64,000 bases of DNA from Nitrosospira sp. Nsp11 (GTDB taxonomy: Bacteria > Pseudomonadota > Gammaproteobacteria > Burkholderiales > Nitrosomonadaceae). Within the stretch, counting starts at the first letter, position 1; the number at the start of each line of letters is the position of its first letter. Shown here piece by piece: positions 39,412-49,745 of this stretch. The position numbers were made by a program, and so were the translations under genes. Location: NCBI RefSeq assembly GCF_900142705.1, contig NZ_FRBV01000012.1:1-64000 (forward strand). Direction: 5' to 3'. The notes under the pieces were generated by a model that did no database searches, was not told where the DNA came from, and saw nothing but the letters and a program-made list of their open reading frames with translations.

Positions 39412-40128
39412 ATGAAACCCGTTGCAATCTTCAGGCACTTTCCAATAGAGGGTCCAGGTTATCTTGCCCCGTTTCTGGATTCCCATTCCATTCCTTACCA
39501 GCTCGTCAAGGTCGACTTTAATGAGGCATTACCCACCCGTGCCAACTATTTTAGCGGGCTGGTATTCATGGGTGGGCCCATGAGCGTAAACGATGATCTC
39601 CCATGGATTGCGCCCGCGCTTGCATTAATCCGGCAGGCGGTAACACACAATATTCCGGTTTTGGGCCATTGTCTTGGTGGGCAATTGATGGCGAAAGCGC
39701 TGGGAGGAGTGGTAAGCAGAAGCCCGGTCAGCGAAATCGGCTGGGGTAGAGTAAACGTCGCGGACAATCCTATTGCACGTGATTGGTTTGGAGAATTGTC
39801 GAGCTTTGAGGCGTTCCACTGGCATGGAGAAGGTTTTACCATTCCGGAGGGAGCGGCTCTCCTGCTTTCGAGTCCCTATTGCGAAAATCAGGCATTCGCA
39901 ATGGGCACGCATCTGGCATTACAATGTCATGTCGAGATGACTGAGGAAATGGTGAAAGCCTGGTGCAAAGCAGGCGCTGAGGAAATTTCCAACAACCCTG
40001 GACCAACGGTGCAATCGGCAGAGGCAATACAGACGGGCCTGACCGAGCGAGTATCGGTACTGAATCAGATAGCTTGCCGCTTATATGAGCGTTGGATTTC
40101 CGGCCTTATGAACACAACAACCGGCTGA
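39412..40128 (+). CDS. Class I glutamine amidotransferase (GMP synthase-like)
   Basis: A 238-residue stand-alone amidotransferase domain. The nucleophile Cys is in PVLGHCLGGQLMAKALGG (about residue 84) and the His-x-Glu pair in LQCHVEMTEE (about 172), so the triad is complete. FMGGPMSVND near residue 45 is the oxyanion strand. There is no synthetase domain and no partner synthetase beside it. The family is common in proteobacteria and often annotated GMP synthase-like; the acceptor is unknown. Confidence 0.85.
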   Translation: MKPVAIFRHFPIEGPGYLAPFLDSHSIPYQLVKVDFNEALPTRANYFSGLVFMGGPMSVNDDLPWIAPALALIRQAVTHNIPVLGHCLGGQLMAKALGGVVSRSPVSEIGWGRVNVADNPIARDWFGELSSFEAFHWHGEGFTIPEGAALLLSSPYCENQAFAMGTHLALQCHVEMTEEMVKAWCKAGAEEISNNPGPTVQSAEAIQTGLTERVSVLNQIACRLYERWISGLMNTTTG

Positions 40129-40142
40129 GATAATACGGCGAA

Positions 40143-40628
40143 TCATTCGCGGAAATTCTGGAATTGCAGCGGAAATTCGGTGATCGATTTCTTGACGAGC
40201 TGTATCGCCTCTTGCAAGGTATCACGCTTTGCGCCTGAAATACGCACCGCGTCACCCTGGATACTGGCCTGAACCTTGAGCTTGCTATCCTTGATGAGCC
40301 TGATAATCTTTTTTCCAAGCTCGCTTTCCACCCCTGTTTTAACCGTGACTTGCTGTTTGACTTTATTGCCACTGATTTTTTCCGGCTTCCCTTCGTCCAG
40401 GCAACGCACATCGACACCACGCTTGGCGAGCTTGGCCATCAGAATATCCAGAACCTGACTCAGCTTGAAGTCGTCATCTGCGTAAACGGTAAGCGTGTAA
40501 TCCGCTTGCTCCACGCGCGCATCCGATCCCTTGAAATCAAAGCGTGTGGTCACCTCCTTGTTCACCTGGTCAATTGCATTTCTGACTTCCTGCTTGTCAA
40601 CTTCGGAAACAATGTCGAATGAAGGCAC
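40143..40628 (-). CDS. yajQ: YajQ family nucleotide-binding protein
   Basis: A 161-residue protein of the YajQ family, members of which bind cyclic di-GMP or nucleic acid. It begins [25 protein letters not shown] and contains [10 protein letters not shown] and the C-terminal [25 protein letters not shown] at 40626-40628, with AGGAAGAG six bases upstream, gives the normal family N-terminus; the 13-codon longer frame is rejected. It lies downstream of argG and converges on the amidotransferase gene. Confidence 0.9.
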   Translation of the reverse strand: MPSFDIVSEVDKQEVRNAIDQVNKEVTTRFDFKGSDARVEQADYTLTVYADDDFKLSQVLDILMAKLAKRGVDVRCLDEGKPEKISGNKVKQQVTVKTGVESELGKKIIRLIKDSKLKVQASIQGDAVRISGAKRDTLQEAIQLVKKSITEFPLQFQNFRE

Positions 40629-40704
40629 GATAGTCTCTTCCTGGTTTACGGACTGGGGCTGCGGCAAGTTTAACCGATGGAAAACATGAAGTGCAGCCCT
40701 GTAA

Positions 40705-41946
40705 TTATTGCCTGTTTTTTAAATTTGCGGCGATACGCATTCGTAACGCGTTGAGCTTGATGAATCCAGCCGCATCCGTTTGATTATATGCGCCTTGATC
40801 TTCCTCAAAAGTGGCAATGTGCGAATCGAACAGAGAGTCTGTTTTAGAGTCTCGTCCGACTATGATCACGTTCCCTTTATAGAGCTTTATTCGCACCCAG
40901 CCGTTTACCGCCGTTTGGGATGCATCAATCATCGTTTGCATCATTCTGCGCTCCGGGCTCCACCAATAACCATTATAAATAAGTTCGGCATAGCGCGGCA
41001 TCAGTTCGTCTTTAAGGTGGGCAACCTCACGGTCGAGGGTAATGGATTCGATGGCCCGATGCGCACGCAACATGATGGTGCCACCGGGGGTCTCATAGCA
41101 TCCACGGGATTTCATGCCCACGTAACGATTTTCCACCAGATCCAGGCGCCCAATACCGTGCTTGCCACCTAACTGATTAAGTTCGGCAAGTACGTCCGCC
41201 GGGGAGAGTTTCCGGCTGTTTATGGCGATGATGTCGCCTTGCCTGAATTCCAGTTCGATATATTCTGCCTTATCCGGTGCGTTCTCGGGCGACACGCTCC
41301 ATCGCCACATGGATTCCTCCGGCTCATGCGCAGGATCTTCAAGGATTCGACCTTCATAGGAAATATGCAACAGATTGGCGTCCATGCTGTAAGGGGACCC
41401 GCCCTTTTTCTTCATCTCCACCGGGATGCCATGCGTTTCCGCATATTTTAAAAGGCTTTCCCTGGAAGTAAGGTCCCATTCGCGCCATGGCGCAATCACC
41501 TGAATATCGGGCTGAAGCGCATAGTAGCCGAGCTCAAACCGCACCTGGTCATTACCTTTCCCTGTCGCGCCATGGGAAACCGCATTTGCTCCGGTTATCT
41601 GCGCTATCTCGATTTGCCGTTTGGCGATCAGCGGACGGGCGATACTGGTGCCAAGCAGATATTCGCCCTCATATACCGCATTGGCACGAAACATGGGAAA
41701 AACGAAATCACGCACGAATTCGTCACGCAGATCTTCGATGAAGATCTCCTTCACTCCCAATTGCGTCGCCTTTGCGCGCGCCGGCTCTACTTCCTCCCCT
41801 TGCCCGATGTCCGCAGTGAAAGTTACTACCTCACACTGATAGGTATCCTGCAACCACTTTAAAATTACCGATGTATCCAAGCCCCCGGAAAATGCAAGAA
41901 CAACCTTATTAATTTTAGACACATCAACCTGCTTTATTTTTTTCAT
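40705..41946 (-). CDS. argG: Argininosuccinate synthase
   Basis: Joins citrulline and aspartate using ATP. The 413-residue protein has the ATP-binding P-loop [13 protein letters not shown] near residue 18, [14 protein letters not shown] (substrate binding), and [15 protein letters not shown]. It is the standard short (type 1) form. It follows argF on the same strand with a 64-base gap, completing argD-argF-argG. Confidence 0.96.
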   Translation of the reverse strand: MKKIKQVDVSKINKVVLAFSGGLDTSVILKWLQDTYQCEVVTFTADIGQGEEVEPARAKATQLGVKEIFIEDLRDEFVRDFVFPMFRANAVYEGEYLLGTSIARPLIAKRQIEIAQITGANAVSHGATGKGNDQVRFELGYYALQPDIQVIAPWREWDLTSRESLLKYAETHGIPVEMKKKGGSPYSMDANLLHISYEGRILEDPAHEPEESMWRWSVSPENAPDKAEYIELEFRQGDIIAINSRKLSPADVLAELNQLGGKHGIGRLDLVENRYVGMKSRGCYETPGGTIMLRAHRAIESITLDREVAHLKDELMPRYAELIYNGYWWSPERRMMQTMIDASQTAVNGWVRIKLYKGNVIIVGRDSKTDSLFDSHIATFEEDQGAYNQTDAAGFIKLNALRMRIAANLKNRQ

Positions 41947-42010
41947 GCTTGGCTCGTCAATAGAAATGCGAATTGCGTTCTTGCAATATAACAGTTGAAA
42001 ATTCGAGTTA

Positions 42011-42934
42011 TCAGATTTCCGCCAACCTTCCCAACAGCAGATATTCTATCAATGCTTTTTGGGTATGCAGACGATTCTCGGCCTCTTCCCATACGATGGA
42101 TTGAGGACCGTCGATAACCTCCGCCGCCACCTCTTCGCCGCGATGGGCAGGCAGGCAGTGCATGAACAGCGTTTCTTTCTTGGCGCAGGACATCATTTCC
42201 GCATCTACGCGAAAATCCGCAAAGTCTTTTTTCCGTTCCTCGGTTTCCGCTTCAAAGCCCATGCTGGTCCATACATCCGTCGTAACCAGATCCGCATCTC
42301 TCACTGCGTCATGCGGATCGGCAAATTCCTCATAGTGGTCAGTGCCGTAGAGGCCGGCTCGTTCCGGCTCCACTTCGTAACCGCGAGGCGTCGAGACATG
42401 CACGTTAAAATCGAACACCTCAGCTGCCTGGAGCCAGGTGTTGCAGACGTTATTTGAATCTCCGATCCACGCCACCGTCTTGCCGGAGATACTGCCGAAC
42501 TGCTCAATAAAAGTAAAAATATCGCCCATGATCTGGCAGGGATGATATTCATCGGTCAGTCCGTTGATAACGGGTACTCGCGAGTGCGCCGCAAAACGCC
42601 TGATGATGTCGTGTTCATAGGTACGGATCATGACGATATCCACCATACGCGAAATCACGCGCGCTGCATCTTCTACAGGTTCGCCTCGGCCCAACTGGGT
42701 ATCCCGGGTGGATAAATAAATCGCCGCACCGCCCAACTGATGCATACCGGCTTCAAATGAAAGTCGGGTACGAGTTGAATGCTTATCAAAGATCATGGCG
42801 AGAGTGCGATCCTGCAATGGCCAGTAGCGCCGGTACTGCTTGAACTCATGCTTGATCCAGCGTGCACGTTCGAACAGATATTCGAACTCCTCCCGGGAAA
42901 AATCGTTGAACTGTAAAAAATGCTTGATCTGCAT
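42011..42934 (-). CDS. argF: Ornithine carbamoyltransferase
   Basis: Makes citrulline from ornithine and carbamoyl phosphate. The carbamoyl-phosphate motif is [11 protein letters not shown] near residue 50 and the ornithine loop [11 protein letters not shown] near 265; [11 protein letters not shown] lies between. ATG 42932-42934 gives a 307-residue protein beginning [13 protein letters not shown], the usual N-terminus; a 20-codon longer frame is less likely. It is 88 bases downstream of argD. Confidence 0.95.
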   Translation of the reverse strand: MQIKHFLQFNDFSREEFEYLFERARWIKHEFKQYRRYWPLQDRTLAMIFDKHSTRTRLSFEAGMHQLGGAAIYLSTRDTQLGRGEPVEDAARVISRMVDIVMIRTYEHDIIRRFAAHSRVPVINGLTDEYHPCQIMGDIFTFIEQFGSISGKTVAWIGDSNNVCNTWLQAAEVFDFNVHVSTPRGYEVEPERAGLYGTDHYEEFADPHDAVRDADLVTTDVWTSMGFEAETEERKKDFADFRVDAEMMSCAKKETLFMHCLPAHRGEEVAAEVIDGPQSIVWEEAENRLHTQKALIEYLLLGRLAEI

Positions 42935-43022
42935 GATATGCTGAACCATAGATTGAGCCGATTTGGAAAAATATGAGCTGGCCGTATTTTTCAAGGCTCA
43001 TTTTTCGAGATTTACTATCTTG

Positions 43023-44195
43023 TCATGCCGCCAAAAATTCTTTCACCAGACCGGACAAGATGGCTACCACCTGTTCGGCCTCGTTCCGTTTAATCACTAG
43101 CGGCGGCAGGAGACGCACCACTTTATCCGAGGTTACGTTGATCAACAGTCCTTTCTTCAAGGCTGCCATTACGAGTTCGCCACAAGGTCTGGAGAGCTCG
43201 ATGCCGATCATCAATCCCTGACCACGAATTTGTTTTACATCGGGCAAGTCGGCGAGCTGTGCCTTGAACATACTGCGCATGAAGTCGCCCACCTCCATCG
43301 CGTTCCTTAGCAAATCCGCTTCTTCGATTACCTTGAGCGTGGTCAGCGCAGCAGTACAGGCCAGCGGGTTGCCACCAAAAGTAGAGGCGTGGTTGCCGGG
43401 CTTGAATACTTCCGATGCCAAACCTTTTGCCAGACAGGCGCCAATGGGTACGCCCGAACCCAAGCCCTTGGCAAGTGTCACCACATCAGGAACGATGCCA
43501 CTGTGCTGGAAAGCGAACCAGTTGCCGCTGCGGCCGATTCCACACTGCACCTCATCCAGCATCAGCAGCCAGCCGTTCTGATCGCACAAGTGGCGCAATC
43601 CTTGCAGGTAGCTTGCCTGCGGTACATTCACGCCGCCTTCGCCCTGATAGGGCTCAACCAATATGGCGACAACGTTCTTGTTGTGCACGCCCACCTGCGC
43701 CACTGCTTCCAGATCATTGTATGGAACCCGCGCAAAACCGGTGAGCAATGGTTCGAAACCTGCCTGCACCTTGCGATTGCCACTTGCAGTCAAGGTGGCC
43801 ATAGTTCGGCCGTGAAAGGATTTCTCCATTACGATAATGGTGGGCAGATCTATATTTTTACCATGCCCATACAGTCTTGCCAGTTTGATCGCGGCTTCGT
43901 TTGCTTCGGCGCCCGAATTGCAGAAAAATGCGTTATCCATACCCGACAGTATGGCAAGCTGGCTGGCTAGCTGTTCCTGCTTTCCAATATGGTAAAGATT
44001 GGAAGTATGAATAAGCGTCCCGACCTGATGACAAAGCGCCTTCACAATCTCTGGATGGCAATGCCCCAAGCCGCATACGGCAACGCCTGCGAGGGCGTCG
44101 AGATAGCGGTTGCCCTCCTCATCCCACAGCCATACCCCCTCCCCCCTCGCAAATGTAACGGGCAGCGGCAGGTAGGTGTTCATCAAATTGGACAT
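43023..44195 (-). CDS. argD: Acetylornithine aminotransferase
   Basis: PLP-dependent class III aminotransferase of arginine synthesis. The 390-residue protein shows the PLP-binding segment LLMLDEVQCGIGRSGNWFAFQ, the Schiff-base Lys in VVTLAKGLGSGVPIGACLA (about 252), and FFCNSGAEANEAAIKLAR. It starts the argD-argF-argG run. An intergenic repeat lies just upstream of its start. Confidence 0.94.
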   Translation of the reverse strand: MSNLMNTYLPLPVTFARGEGVWLWDEEGNRYLDALAGVAVCGLGHCHPEIVKALCHQVGTLIHTSNLYHIGKQEQLASQLAILSGMDNAFFCNSGAEANEAAIKLARLYGHGKNIDLPTIIVMEKSFHGRTMATLTASGNRKVQAGFEPLLTGFARVPYNDLEAVAQVGVHNKNVVAILVEPYQGEGGVNVPQASYLQGLRHLCDQNGWLLMLDEVQCGIGRSGNWFAFQHSGIVPDVVTLAKGLGSGVPIGACLAKGLASEVFKPGNHASTFGGNPLACTAALTTLKVIEEADLLRNAMEVGDFMRSMFKAQLADLPDVKQIRGQGLMIGIELSRPCGELVMAALKKGLLINVTSDKVVRLLPPLVIKRNEAEQVVAILSGLVKEFLAA

Positions 44196-44206
44196 TTAAG
44201 AGGCCT

Positions 44207-44257
44207 CTGAATAAATTCTCTGTGAAGTAAACTGCCGGCAAAATCGGAATGATTGTA
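44207..44257 (-). repeat. Intergenic repeat, copy 2 (upstream of argD)
   Basis: Minus-strand reading: ATCATTCCGATTTTGCC, about 20 bases, then TTATTCAGAGG. This matches the blocks upstream of mltG (5520-5580) at the same distance class from a start codon. Confidence 0.5.
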
Positions 44258-44428
44258 TAGCGCGGGGCGAATATAGGGGCCGACTATAAAAAGCCAAAGC
44301 CGGGAAAGGCGCCGAGGTAGAGATATCTTCTGGCTGAGGCTCGCATGGGGCAGTGCTGTCGTCGGGCCCGCGTAGGACTTGTTCAGGGATTCCATAGTGG
44401 GTATCAATGTTTGCCAAGTCTGAAAGCG

Positions 44429-44452
44429 GCACGGCGGCCAAAGCCGCCGTGC
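44429..44452 (-). terminator. Perfect GC-rich hairpin after the decarboxylase gene
   Basis: GCACGGCGGC and GCCGCCGTGC form a ten-base-pair stem with a CAAA loop, 40 bases past the decarboxylase stop. On the minus strand only TTTC follows, so termination strength is uncertain, but the stem is exceptionally stable. Confidence 0.6.
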
Positions 44453-44492
44453 GCCGCAAGAATAATTTTTAGGTGCAACCCATTATCTTTAC

Positions 44493-46472
44493 CTATTTAA
44501 CCAGCTTTTTCAAGCCCTTTTCCTCAGCAGCGGTAAGCAGCCTCAAACATGGCAAGTAGCCGTCGTAAACGATTCCATGCACTTCAACCCGTTTCTGGGA
44601 GCGCAGCATGCTGATAAGGTATCGCACAACCTCGTGCGTAATAGTCTGCCCCGGCACCAGCACCGGGATACCCGGCGGGTAGGGAGTAATTTGATCTGCG
44701 CAAACCTTGCCATCCAGATCGTTATTTATACGCTCCTGCTCATCCAGCAAAGGCATCAGTTCGCCACCGCAGTAGAACGCATCACGCGGCAGATATTTAA
44801 GATTGGTAAAACCGGGGATCTCCGGAATATGATAGAGCCTTCTTGGCGCGCGACCCTCACGCGCGATTCGCATCAGTGCATCATAAAGGCGCGACACTTT
44901 ACTCCGGGTAGTACCAATGGTAAGAAGCAGAGTAAGAGTATTAAATGTAGACTTCTCCACTTGGATATTATAACGCTCGAACAATTCCCGGATCAAATCC
45001 TCCACGGCAAAGCCACAGCGGGAAATGTCCACGGTGACCTTGGTGCTGTCGAGCTGGATATTGTCATGCTTTACCTCATCAGGCATCAGATCGACAAGTT
45101 CCAGCACGCGAAAGACGCCGGTTGAATTGATCTGCTCGCGCACTTCCTGCGCCAATTCCAAAGTACGCGACAACAGCTTGTACCCTTCCAGCGTCGCCTG
45201 CTTACGGGCAACGTCGAGGCTGGCAATCATGCTGTACTGCGGACTGGTGGAAGTATGCATGTTGAAATTCTCGCGAAACAGATGCTCGTTGAAGCTGGGA
45301 TCATTGATATGAATCATGCTGGACTGAGAAAAAGCCGACAGTACTTTGTGCGTACTCTGCGTCGCATAATCGGCGCCCGCCTCAAGCGCGGTCGGGCGGA
45401 AAGCCGGATGAAAACGGGCGAAACCGTACCAGGCTTCGTCGATGATAACTTTTATACCTTTCGCATGCGCTGCCTTGATGATGGGCGGCAAATCATAACG
45501 GAGCCCATCATAAGTGCAACTGGTAAGAATAAGCGCCTGCGCATCGGAATGTTCTTCGATGGCATTGAACAGAGTCTGTTTCGGTACCGGTCCATAAACA
45601 CTGAATTTCTTGTTGACAGATGAGTCGAGATAAATCGGATGAGCGCCGGATAATACGACTCCATGGTGCACGGACTTGTGGCAGTTCCGATCGAGCAACA
45701 GCTTCTCGCCCGGGGCGAGCAACGTCTGGAATATCACCTTATTGGCAGTAGAGGTGCCGTTAGTGGCAAAGAAGGTTCTCCGCGCGCCAAAGGCCTTTGC
45801 CGCAACCTTTTGCGCTTCAGCAATGACGCCGGTTGGCTCCATCAGCGAATCGAGCATCGGTACCGAGACCGATAGATCGGCACGAAAAATATGCTCACCG
45901 ATAAACTGATAAAAATCGCTGGCCCAGGGGCTGTCGCGTAGCGAATCGCCTGAGGAATGACCCGGCGTATGCCAGGCATCCTTAGCCATCAATACGTAAT
46001 TTTTGAGCTGATCATAAAAAGGTGTGCGTGCTTTTTCCTGAAGCTGAGCATTAAGGATGCGGTACATCCCACGATAATCGCGCTCTTCGCGGTAGAAATA
46101 GCCATCAACCGTTTCGGTAAAGAGGGCATCCACCACTTCATCCTCTTTCTCCTGGGCAATTAAAATATAGATATCCAGCTCAGGGCGAAAACGGGTAATT
46201 TCCTGCACCAGCTTCAATGCGGTCATTTGCAGGTTGCGGGAACCCTTCTCACCATTTTTCAACGTATAAAGCGTATCGTCCACCAGTACCGATTGAATAT
46301 CGCCGTCATCCTGGATCGCTTGCAGTGCTTCGCGTGCAGTGGTAACGCCGGCAAAAGTGATGCCCAACGGGTTTTCCAGGGACTTGGCGGCGCTATTCAA
46401 TCCCTTGATGAATTCCTTCAGTATCAGGTTCTCGTCATTGATGATGAGAATTCGGCTCGTGGGTTTCTTCAT
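44493..46472 (-). CDS. PLP-dependent Orn/Lys/Arg decarboxylase
   Basis: A 659-residue fold-type I decarboxylase. The N-terminal 130 residues form a response-regulator-like wing domain (RILIINDENLILKEFIKGL). The PLP lysine is in ATQSTHKVLSAFSQSSMIH near residue 376, with DEAWYGFARFHPAF just before. The C-terminal domain carries YPPGIPVLVPGQTITHEV. It is shorter than E. coli CadA/AdiA (about 715-755). ATG 46470-46472 is preferred to one three codons earlier. It lies upstream of argD; arginine, lysine or ornithine could be the substrate, giving polyamine precursors. Confidence 0.87.
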   Translation of the reverse strand: MKKPTSRILIINDENLILKEFIKGLNSAAKSLENPLGITFAGVTTAREALQAIQDDGDIQSVLVDDTLYTLKNGEKGSRNLQMTALKLVQEITRFRPELDIYILIAQEKEDEVVDALFTETVDGYFYREERDYRGMYRILNAQLQEKARTPFYDQLKNYVLMAKDAWHTPGHSSGDSLRDSPWASDFYQFIGEHIFRADLSVSVPMLDSLMEPTGVIAEAQKVAAKAFGARRTFFATNGTSTANKVIFQTLLAPGEKLLLDRNCHKSVHHGVVLSGAHPIYLDSSVNKKFSVYGPVPKQTLFNAIEEHSDAQALILTSCTYDGLRYDLPPIIKAAHAKGIKVIIDEAWYGFARFHPAFRPTALEAGADYATQSTHKVLSAFSQSSMIHINDPSFNEHLFRENFNMHTSTSPQYSMIASLDVARKQATLEGYKLLSRTLELAQEVREQINSTGVFRVLELVDLMPDEVKHDNIQLDSTKVTVDISRCGFAVEDLIRELFERYNIQVEKSTFNTLTLLLTIGTTRSKVSRLYDALMRIAREGRAPRRLYHIPEIPGFTNLKYLPRDAFYCGGELMPLLDEQERINNDLDGKVCADQITPYPPGIPVLVPGQTITHEVVRYLISMLRSQKRVEVHGIVYDGYLPCLRLLTAAEEKGLKKLVK

Positions 46473-46616
46473 GAACACCATTTCTTAAAATATGAAAATC
46501 GCTTTATGCGCCAAAACAATGGTGATTGCAAGTCGCAGGATATCTAAATAAACCGTCGCGAGTCGCATTTTTCCGGCTGAAATGCAGCCGGGGTTGGAAC
46601 AGTCTATAGTGACAGG

Positions 46617-48026
46617 ATGAAACTGTTCGTCCTCACGCTGCGTAGTGGTATGGCAGCAATGCTGCTCCTGTTGCCGACGTTCGTTCCGGCTGCGCCGGTG
46701 GTGGTAACGACGGTAGAAGGTCCTATTGCGCCAGCCAGCGCTGATTTCGTCCAGCGCAGCCTGGAGCGTGCAGCCGCCGAGGGTGCGCTACTTGTCGTAT
46801 TGCAACTGGATACGCCGGGCGGCCTCGATTCTTCGATGCGGCAGATCATACGCGGCATTCTTGCCTCACCCGTGCCGGTAGCGGCCTTCGTGGCGCCGAG
46901 CGGAGCCCGGGCAGCAAGTGCCGGGACCTATATCCTTTATGCCAGCCACATCGCAGCGATGGCACCCGGTACAAATCTGGGTGCGGCGACCCCGGTACAG
47001 ATCGGCGGTCTGCCTGAGCCTGAGCCGAAACCAGAGCCTGGGCCTGAAACCAGGCCCAAACCGTCTCAAAACTCATCCGCAAATCAGGCAGACGAGACCG
47101 GCGACCGGGATATAGCGACAGAAGACAGGATGCCCAAAAAAGACGCAATGTCGCGCAAAATAATCCACGATGCCGCGGCTTATATACGCGCGCTTGCGCA
47201 GATGCGAAAGCGCAACGTTGAATGGGCGGAACGCGCTGTGCATGAAGCCGTAAGCTTATCAGCAGCCGACGCCCTGAATCTCAAGGTCATCGATTATGTC
47301 GCTGCTGACGTGCCAGATTTGTTAAGGCAGCTGAATGGCCGGGAAGTGACCATACTCGGGCAGAACCTGACCCTTGATACCCTTTCAGCCACAATACAAG
47401 CTGTCCAGCCCGATTGGCGTACAAGACTACTCGCCGTCATTACCAATCCCAGCGTCGCATACATACTGATGCTTATCGGCATTTACGGATTGTTCTTCGA
47501 GTTTTCCAATCCAGGTTTTGTATTGCCCGGCGTGGCGGGCGCCATCTGCCTCTTGCTTGCCCTGTACGCATTCCAGTTACTGCCGGTCAGCTATGCCGGA
47601 CTCGCCTTGATTCTGCTCGGCATCGCGTTCATCACGGCAGAAGCCTTTTTACCGAGCTTCGGCGCACTTGGCGTTGGCGGGATGATTGCTTTTATAGCCG
47701 GCTCGTTAATGCTGATCGACACCGACCTTCCCGGCTACGGCATTCCCTGGCCCATGATCGCTGGGATATCCGTGGCTAGCGCACTATTTCTGATTTCCGT
47801 CGCCGGCATGGCGCTGAAATCACGGCACAACCCCATCGTCAGCGGCCATGAAGCGATGATCGGCGCCGTGGGCGAGATGCTGGAGGATACTTCCAGCGAA
47901 GGCATGGTGCGCGTTCATGGCGAGTTGTGGAGCGCGCATAGTGAGCAACCTCTGGCCCGAGGACAGAAAGTGCGCGTAACAGAAATCGACGGTCTGGTTT
48001 TACATGTGGTCCCGGCAGAGAAATAG
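46617..48026 (+). CDS. NfeD family membrane serine protease (NfeD1b, ClpP-like)
   Basis: A 469-residue protein of the long NfeD class. After a signal peptide (MAAMLLLLPTFVPAA) comes a ClpP-like protease domain: LQLDTPGGLDSSMRQI, and the Ser nucleophile region APSGARAASAGTYIL near residue 97. A Pro-Glu-Lys rich insert (about 125-175) precedes the rest of the domain; then four or five membrane helices (residues 280-400) and a C-terminal OB-fold NfeD domain (GAVGEMLEDTSSEGMVRVHGELW). The slipin gene follows after 28 bases; archaeal NfeD cleaves stomatin/slipin, so the pair probably works together. Confidence 0.9.
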   Translation: MKLFVLTLRSGMAAMLLLLPTFVPAAPVVVTTVEGPIAPASADFVQRSLERAAAEGALLVVLQLDTPGGLDSSMRQIIRGILASPVPVAAFVAPSGARAASAGTYILYASHIAAMAPGTNLGAATPVQIGGLPEPEPKPEPGPETRPKPSQNSSANQADETGDRDIATEDRMPKKDAMSRKIIHDAAAYIRALAQMRKRNVEWAERAVHEAVSLSAADALNLKVIDYVAADVPDLLRQLNGREVTILGQNLTLDTLSATIQAVQPDWRTRLLAVITNPSVAYILMLIGIYGLFFEFSNPGFVLPGVAGAICLLLALYAFQLLPVSYAGLALILLGIAFITAEAFLPSFGALGVGGMIAFIAGSLMLIDTDLPGYGIPWPMIAGISVASALFLISVAGMALKSRHNPIVSGHEAMIGAVGEMLEDTSSEGMVRVHGELWSAHSEQPLARGQKVRVTEIDGLVLHVVPAEK

Positions 48027-48054
48027 TCCAGAGAAATAACCAAAGGAGATTTCC

Positions 48055-48831
48055 ATGTTCGCCAATTTTGGTTTTTTTAGTACACTCATTATCATCCTTA
48101 TCGCAGTGCTTTTCTCGGCATTTCGCATATTACGGGAATATGAGCGTGGGGTGATCTTTCTGCTTGGCCGCTTTCAAACAGTCAAAGGCCCCGGCCTGAT
48201 CATAATAATCCCCGGCATTCAGAAAATGGTGCGAGTCGACCTGCGTACTGTGGTCATGGATGTCCCCAGCCAAGACGTGATTTCGCGCGACAACGTTTCG
48301 GTAAAGGTCAACGCGGTGGTGTATTTTCGGGTAGTCGATCCACAAAAATCCATCATCCAGGTGGAAAATTTCCTTGCCGCCACCAGTCAGTTTGCACAGA
48401 CTACTCTGCGTTCCGTGCTGGGCAAGCATGAGCTGGATGAAATGCTGGCGGAACGTGAGAAGCTCAATCTGGATATTCAGAAGGTGCTGGATATTCAGAC
48501 CGACGCCTGGGGCATCAAGGTATCCAACGTCGAGATAAAACATGTGGATATTGATGAATCCATGATAAGAGCCATTGCCAGGCAGGCGGAGGCAGAGCGT
48601 GAGCGTCGCGCAAAAGTGATTCATGCCGAAGGCGAATTGCAGGCATCGGACAAATTGATGCAAGCGGCGCAAATTCTTTCCCAGCAAACCGGGGCAATGC
48701 AGTTGCGCTATCTCCAAACGCTCACAAACATCGCCAGTGATAAATCCAATACCATTATTTTTCCCATACCGATGGATCTGGTATCGCCTCTAATGGATGT
48801 CCTCAAGAATCGTAATCCGGAAATTCCCTGA
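48055..48831 (+). CDS. Slipin (SPFH/stomatin family)
   Basis: A 258-residue membrane-associated scaffold protein. One N-terminal hydrophobic segment ([20 protein letters not shown]) is followed by the SPFH domain ([26 protein letters not shown]) and a coiled-coil stretch around [38 protein letters not shown] five bases upstream fixes the ATG. It forms an operon with the NfeD protease and probably organises membrane domains. Confidence 0.93.
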   Translation: MFANFGFFSTLIIILIAVLFSAFRILREYERGVIFLLGRFQTVKGPGLIIIIPGIQKMVRVDLRTVVMDVPSQDVISRDNVSVKVNAVVYFRVVDPQKSIIQVENFLAATSQFAQTTLRSVLGKHELDEMLAEREKLNLDIQKVLDIQTDAWGIKVSNVEIKHVDIDESMIRAIARQAEAERERRAKVIHAEGELQASDKLMQAAQILSQQTGAMQLRYLQTLTNIASDKSNTIIFPIPMDLVSPLMDVLKNRNPEIP

Positions 48832-49060
48832 CGACTGAGGATCGAGGACGGCTGATTTTCTATACACCAGCCCCGCTGTATCTGCGTGAGCACCGATAAC
48901 GCGGACTTCACCCGGCTAAAACCGATCCTTTCCTGCTCAAGACGCAGATTCGTGCGTATCCCGTGGCATGGTGTTGCACTCTAGCTCTACTTCGTTTGCT
49001 GTGATCGACTTACGGTGGGACTTTCACCCACAAGTGCGCCCCTATGCTGCCGCATAACAA

Positions 49061-49087
49061 AAAAGCCCGGAAACCCGGGCTTTTTTT
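49061..49087. terminator. Bidirectional terminator between slipin and rpsT
   Basis: GCCCGG and CCGGGC arms (49065-49080) around AAAC are flanked by AAAAAA on one side and TTTTTTT on the other, so it can end transcripts from both strands. It lies 15 bases past the rpsT stop. Confidence 0.9.
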
Positions 49088-49101
49088 ATGCTGTCGAACG
49101 A

Positions 49102-49368
49102 TCAGGAGGCCATCGTCTTAATGGCGGCCGATAGCCGGCTTTTATGGCGAGCTGCCTTATTCTTGTGGATGATACCCTTGTCCGCAATGGAATCTATAGT
49201 ACCGATGGAAGCCGCGAACGCAGCCTGTGCAATGGTTTTGTCGGTAGACTCGATAGCTTTTCTCACATGCTTGATTGCGGTGCGCAATTCCGAGCGCAGG
49301 CTCGTATTACGGTCGCGCTGGCTGACATTTTGTCTCGCACGTTTTCTGGCTTGTGCACTATTGGCCAT
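49102..49368 (-). CDS. rpsT: 30S ribosomal protein S20
   Basis: An 88-residue basic helical protein beginning [21 protein letters not shown], with the family's helical hairpin ([13 protein letters not shown]) and C-terminal [20 protein letters not shown]. Monocistronic, with its own terminator. Confidence 0.96.
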   Translation of the reverse strand: MANSAQARKRARQNVSQRDRNTSLRSELRTAIKHVRKAIESTDKTIAQAAFAASIGTIDSIADKGIIHKNKAARHKSRLSAAIKTMAS

Positions 49369-49745
49369 TAAAATTCCTCGAATTAAATGTTACGCAAATT
49401 TTATAAATGATACGGATGTTCCCGGCATATTGCAAGGAAAACCGAGAGTATTATAAGCCTTGGACGTCCCAAGATTCTCTAAACATCAACCGGTTCTTCT
49501 CAAAGGTATTACTTTGAGTTCTCTTTCATCAGGGGTTGCGTCAACGCAATGAATGTTAGGCTCCATCTCATGGATTCATCCATAACATACGTCGGTATAA
49601 ATGCAAAGCCGGGTACTTTAAACATACTGAAGTTGACGAAGCCATACCTATCAGGTAGACTTTGAGTCAAGGAATATTCTGCGGTAAATTTCGTCTACAC
49701 TTCAGTTCTTACGTCGGTAAAATACAGATATTAGAACACATCGAA
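49369..49745. other. Intergenic region upstream of rpsT and the coiled-coil protein gene
   Basis: About 375 bases between divergent genes. It must hold both promoters. No conserved frame, hairpin or RNA gene was recognised. Confidence 0.5.
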
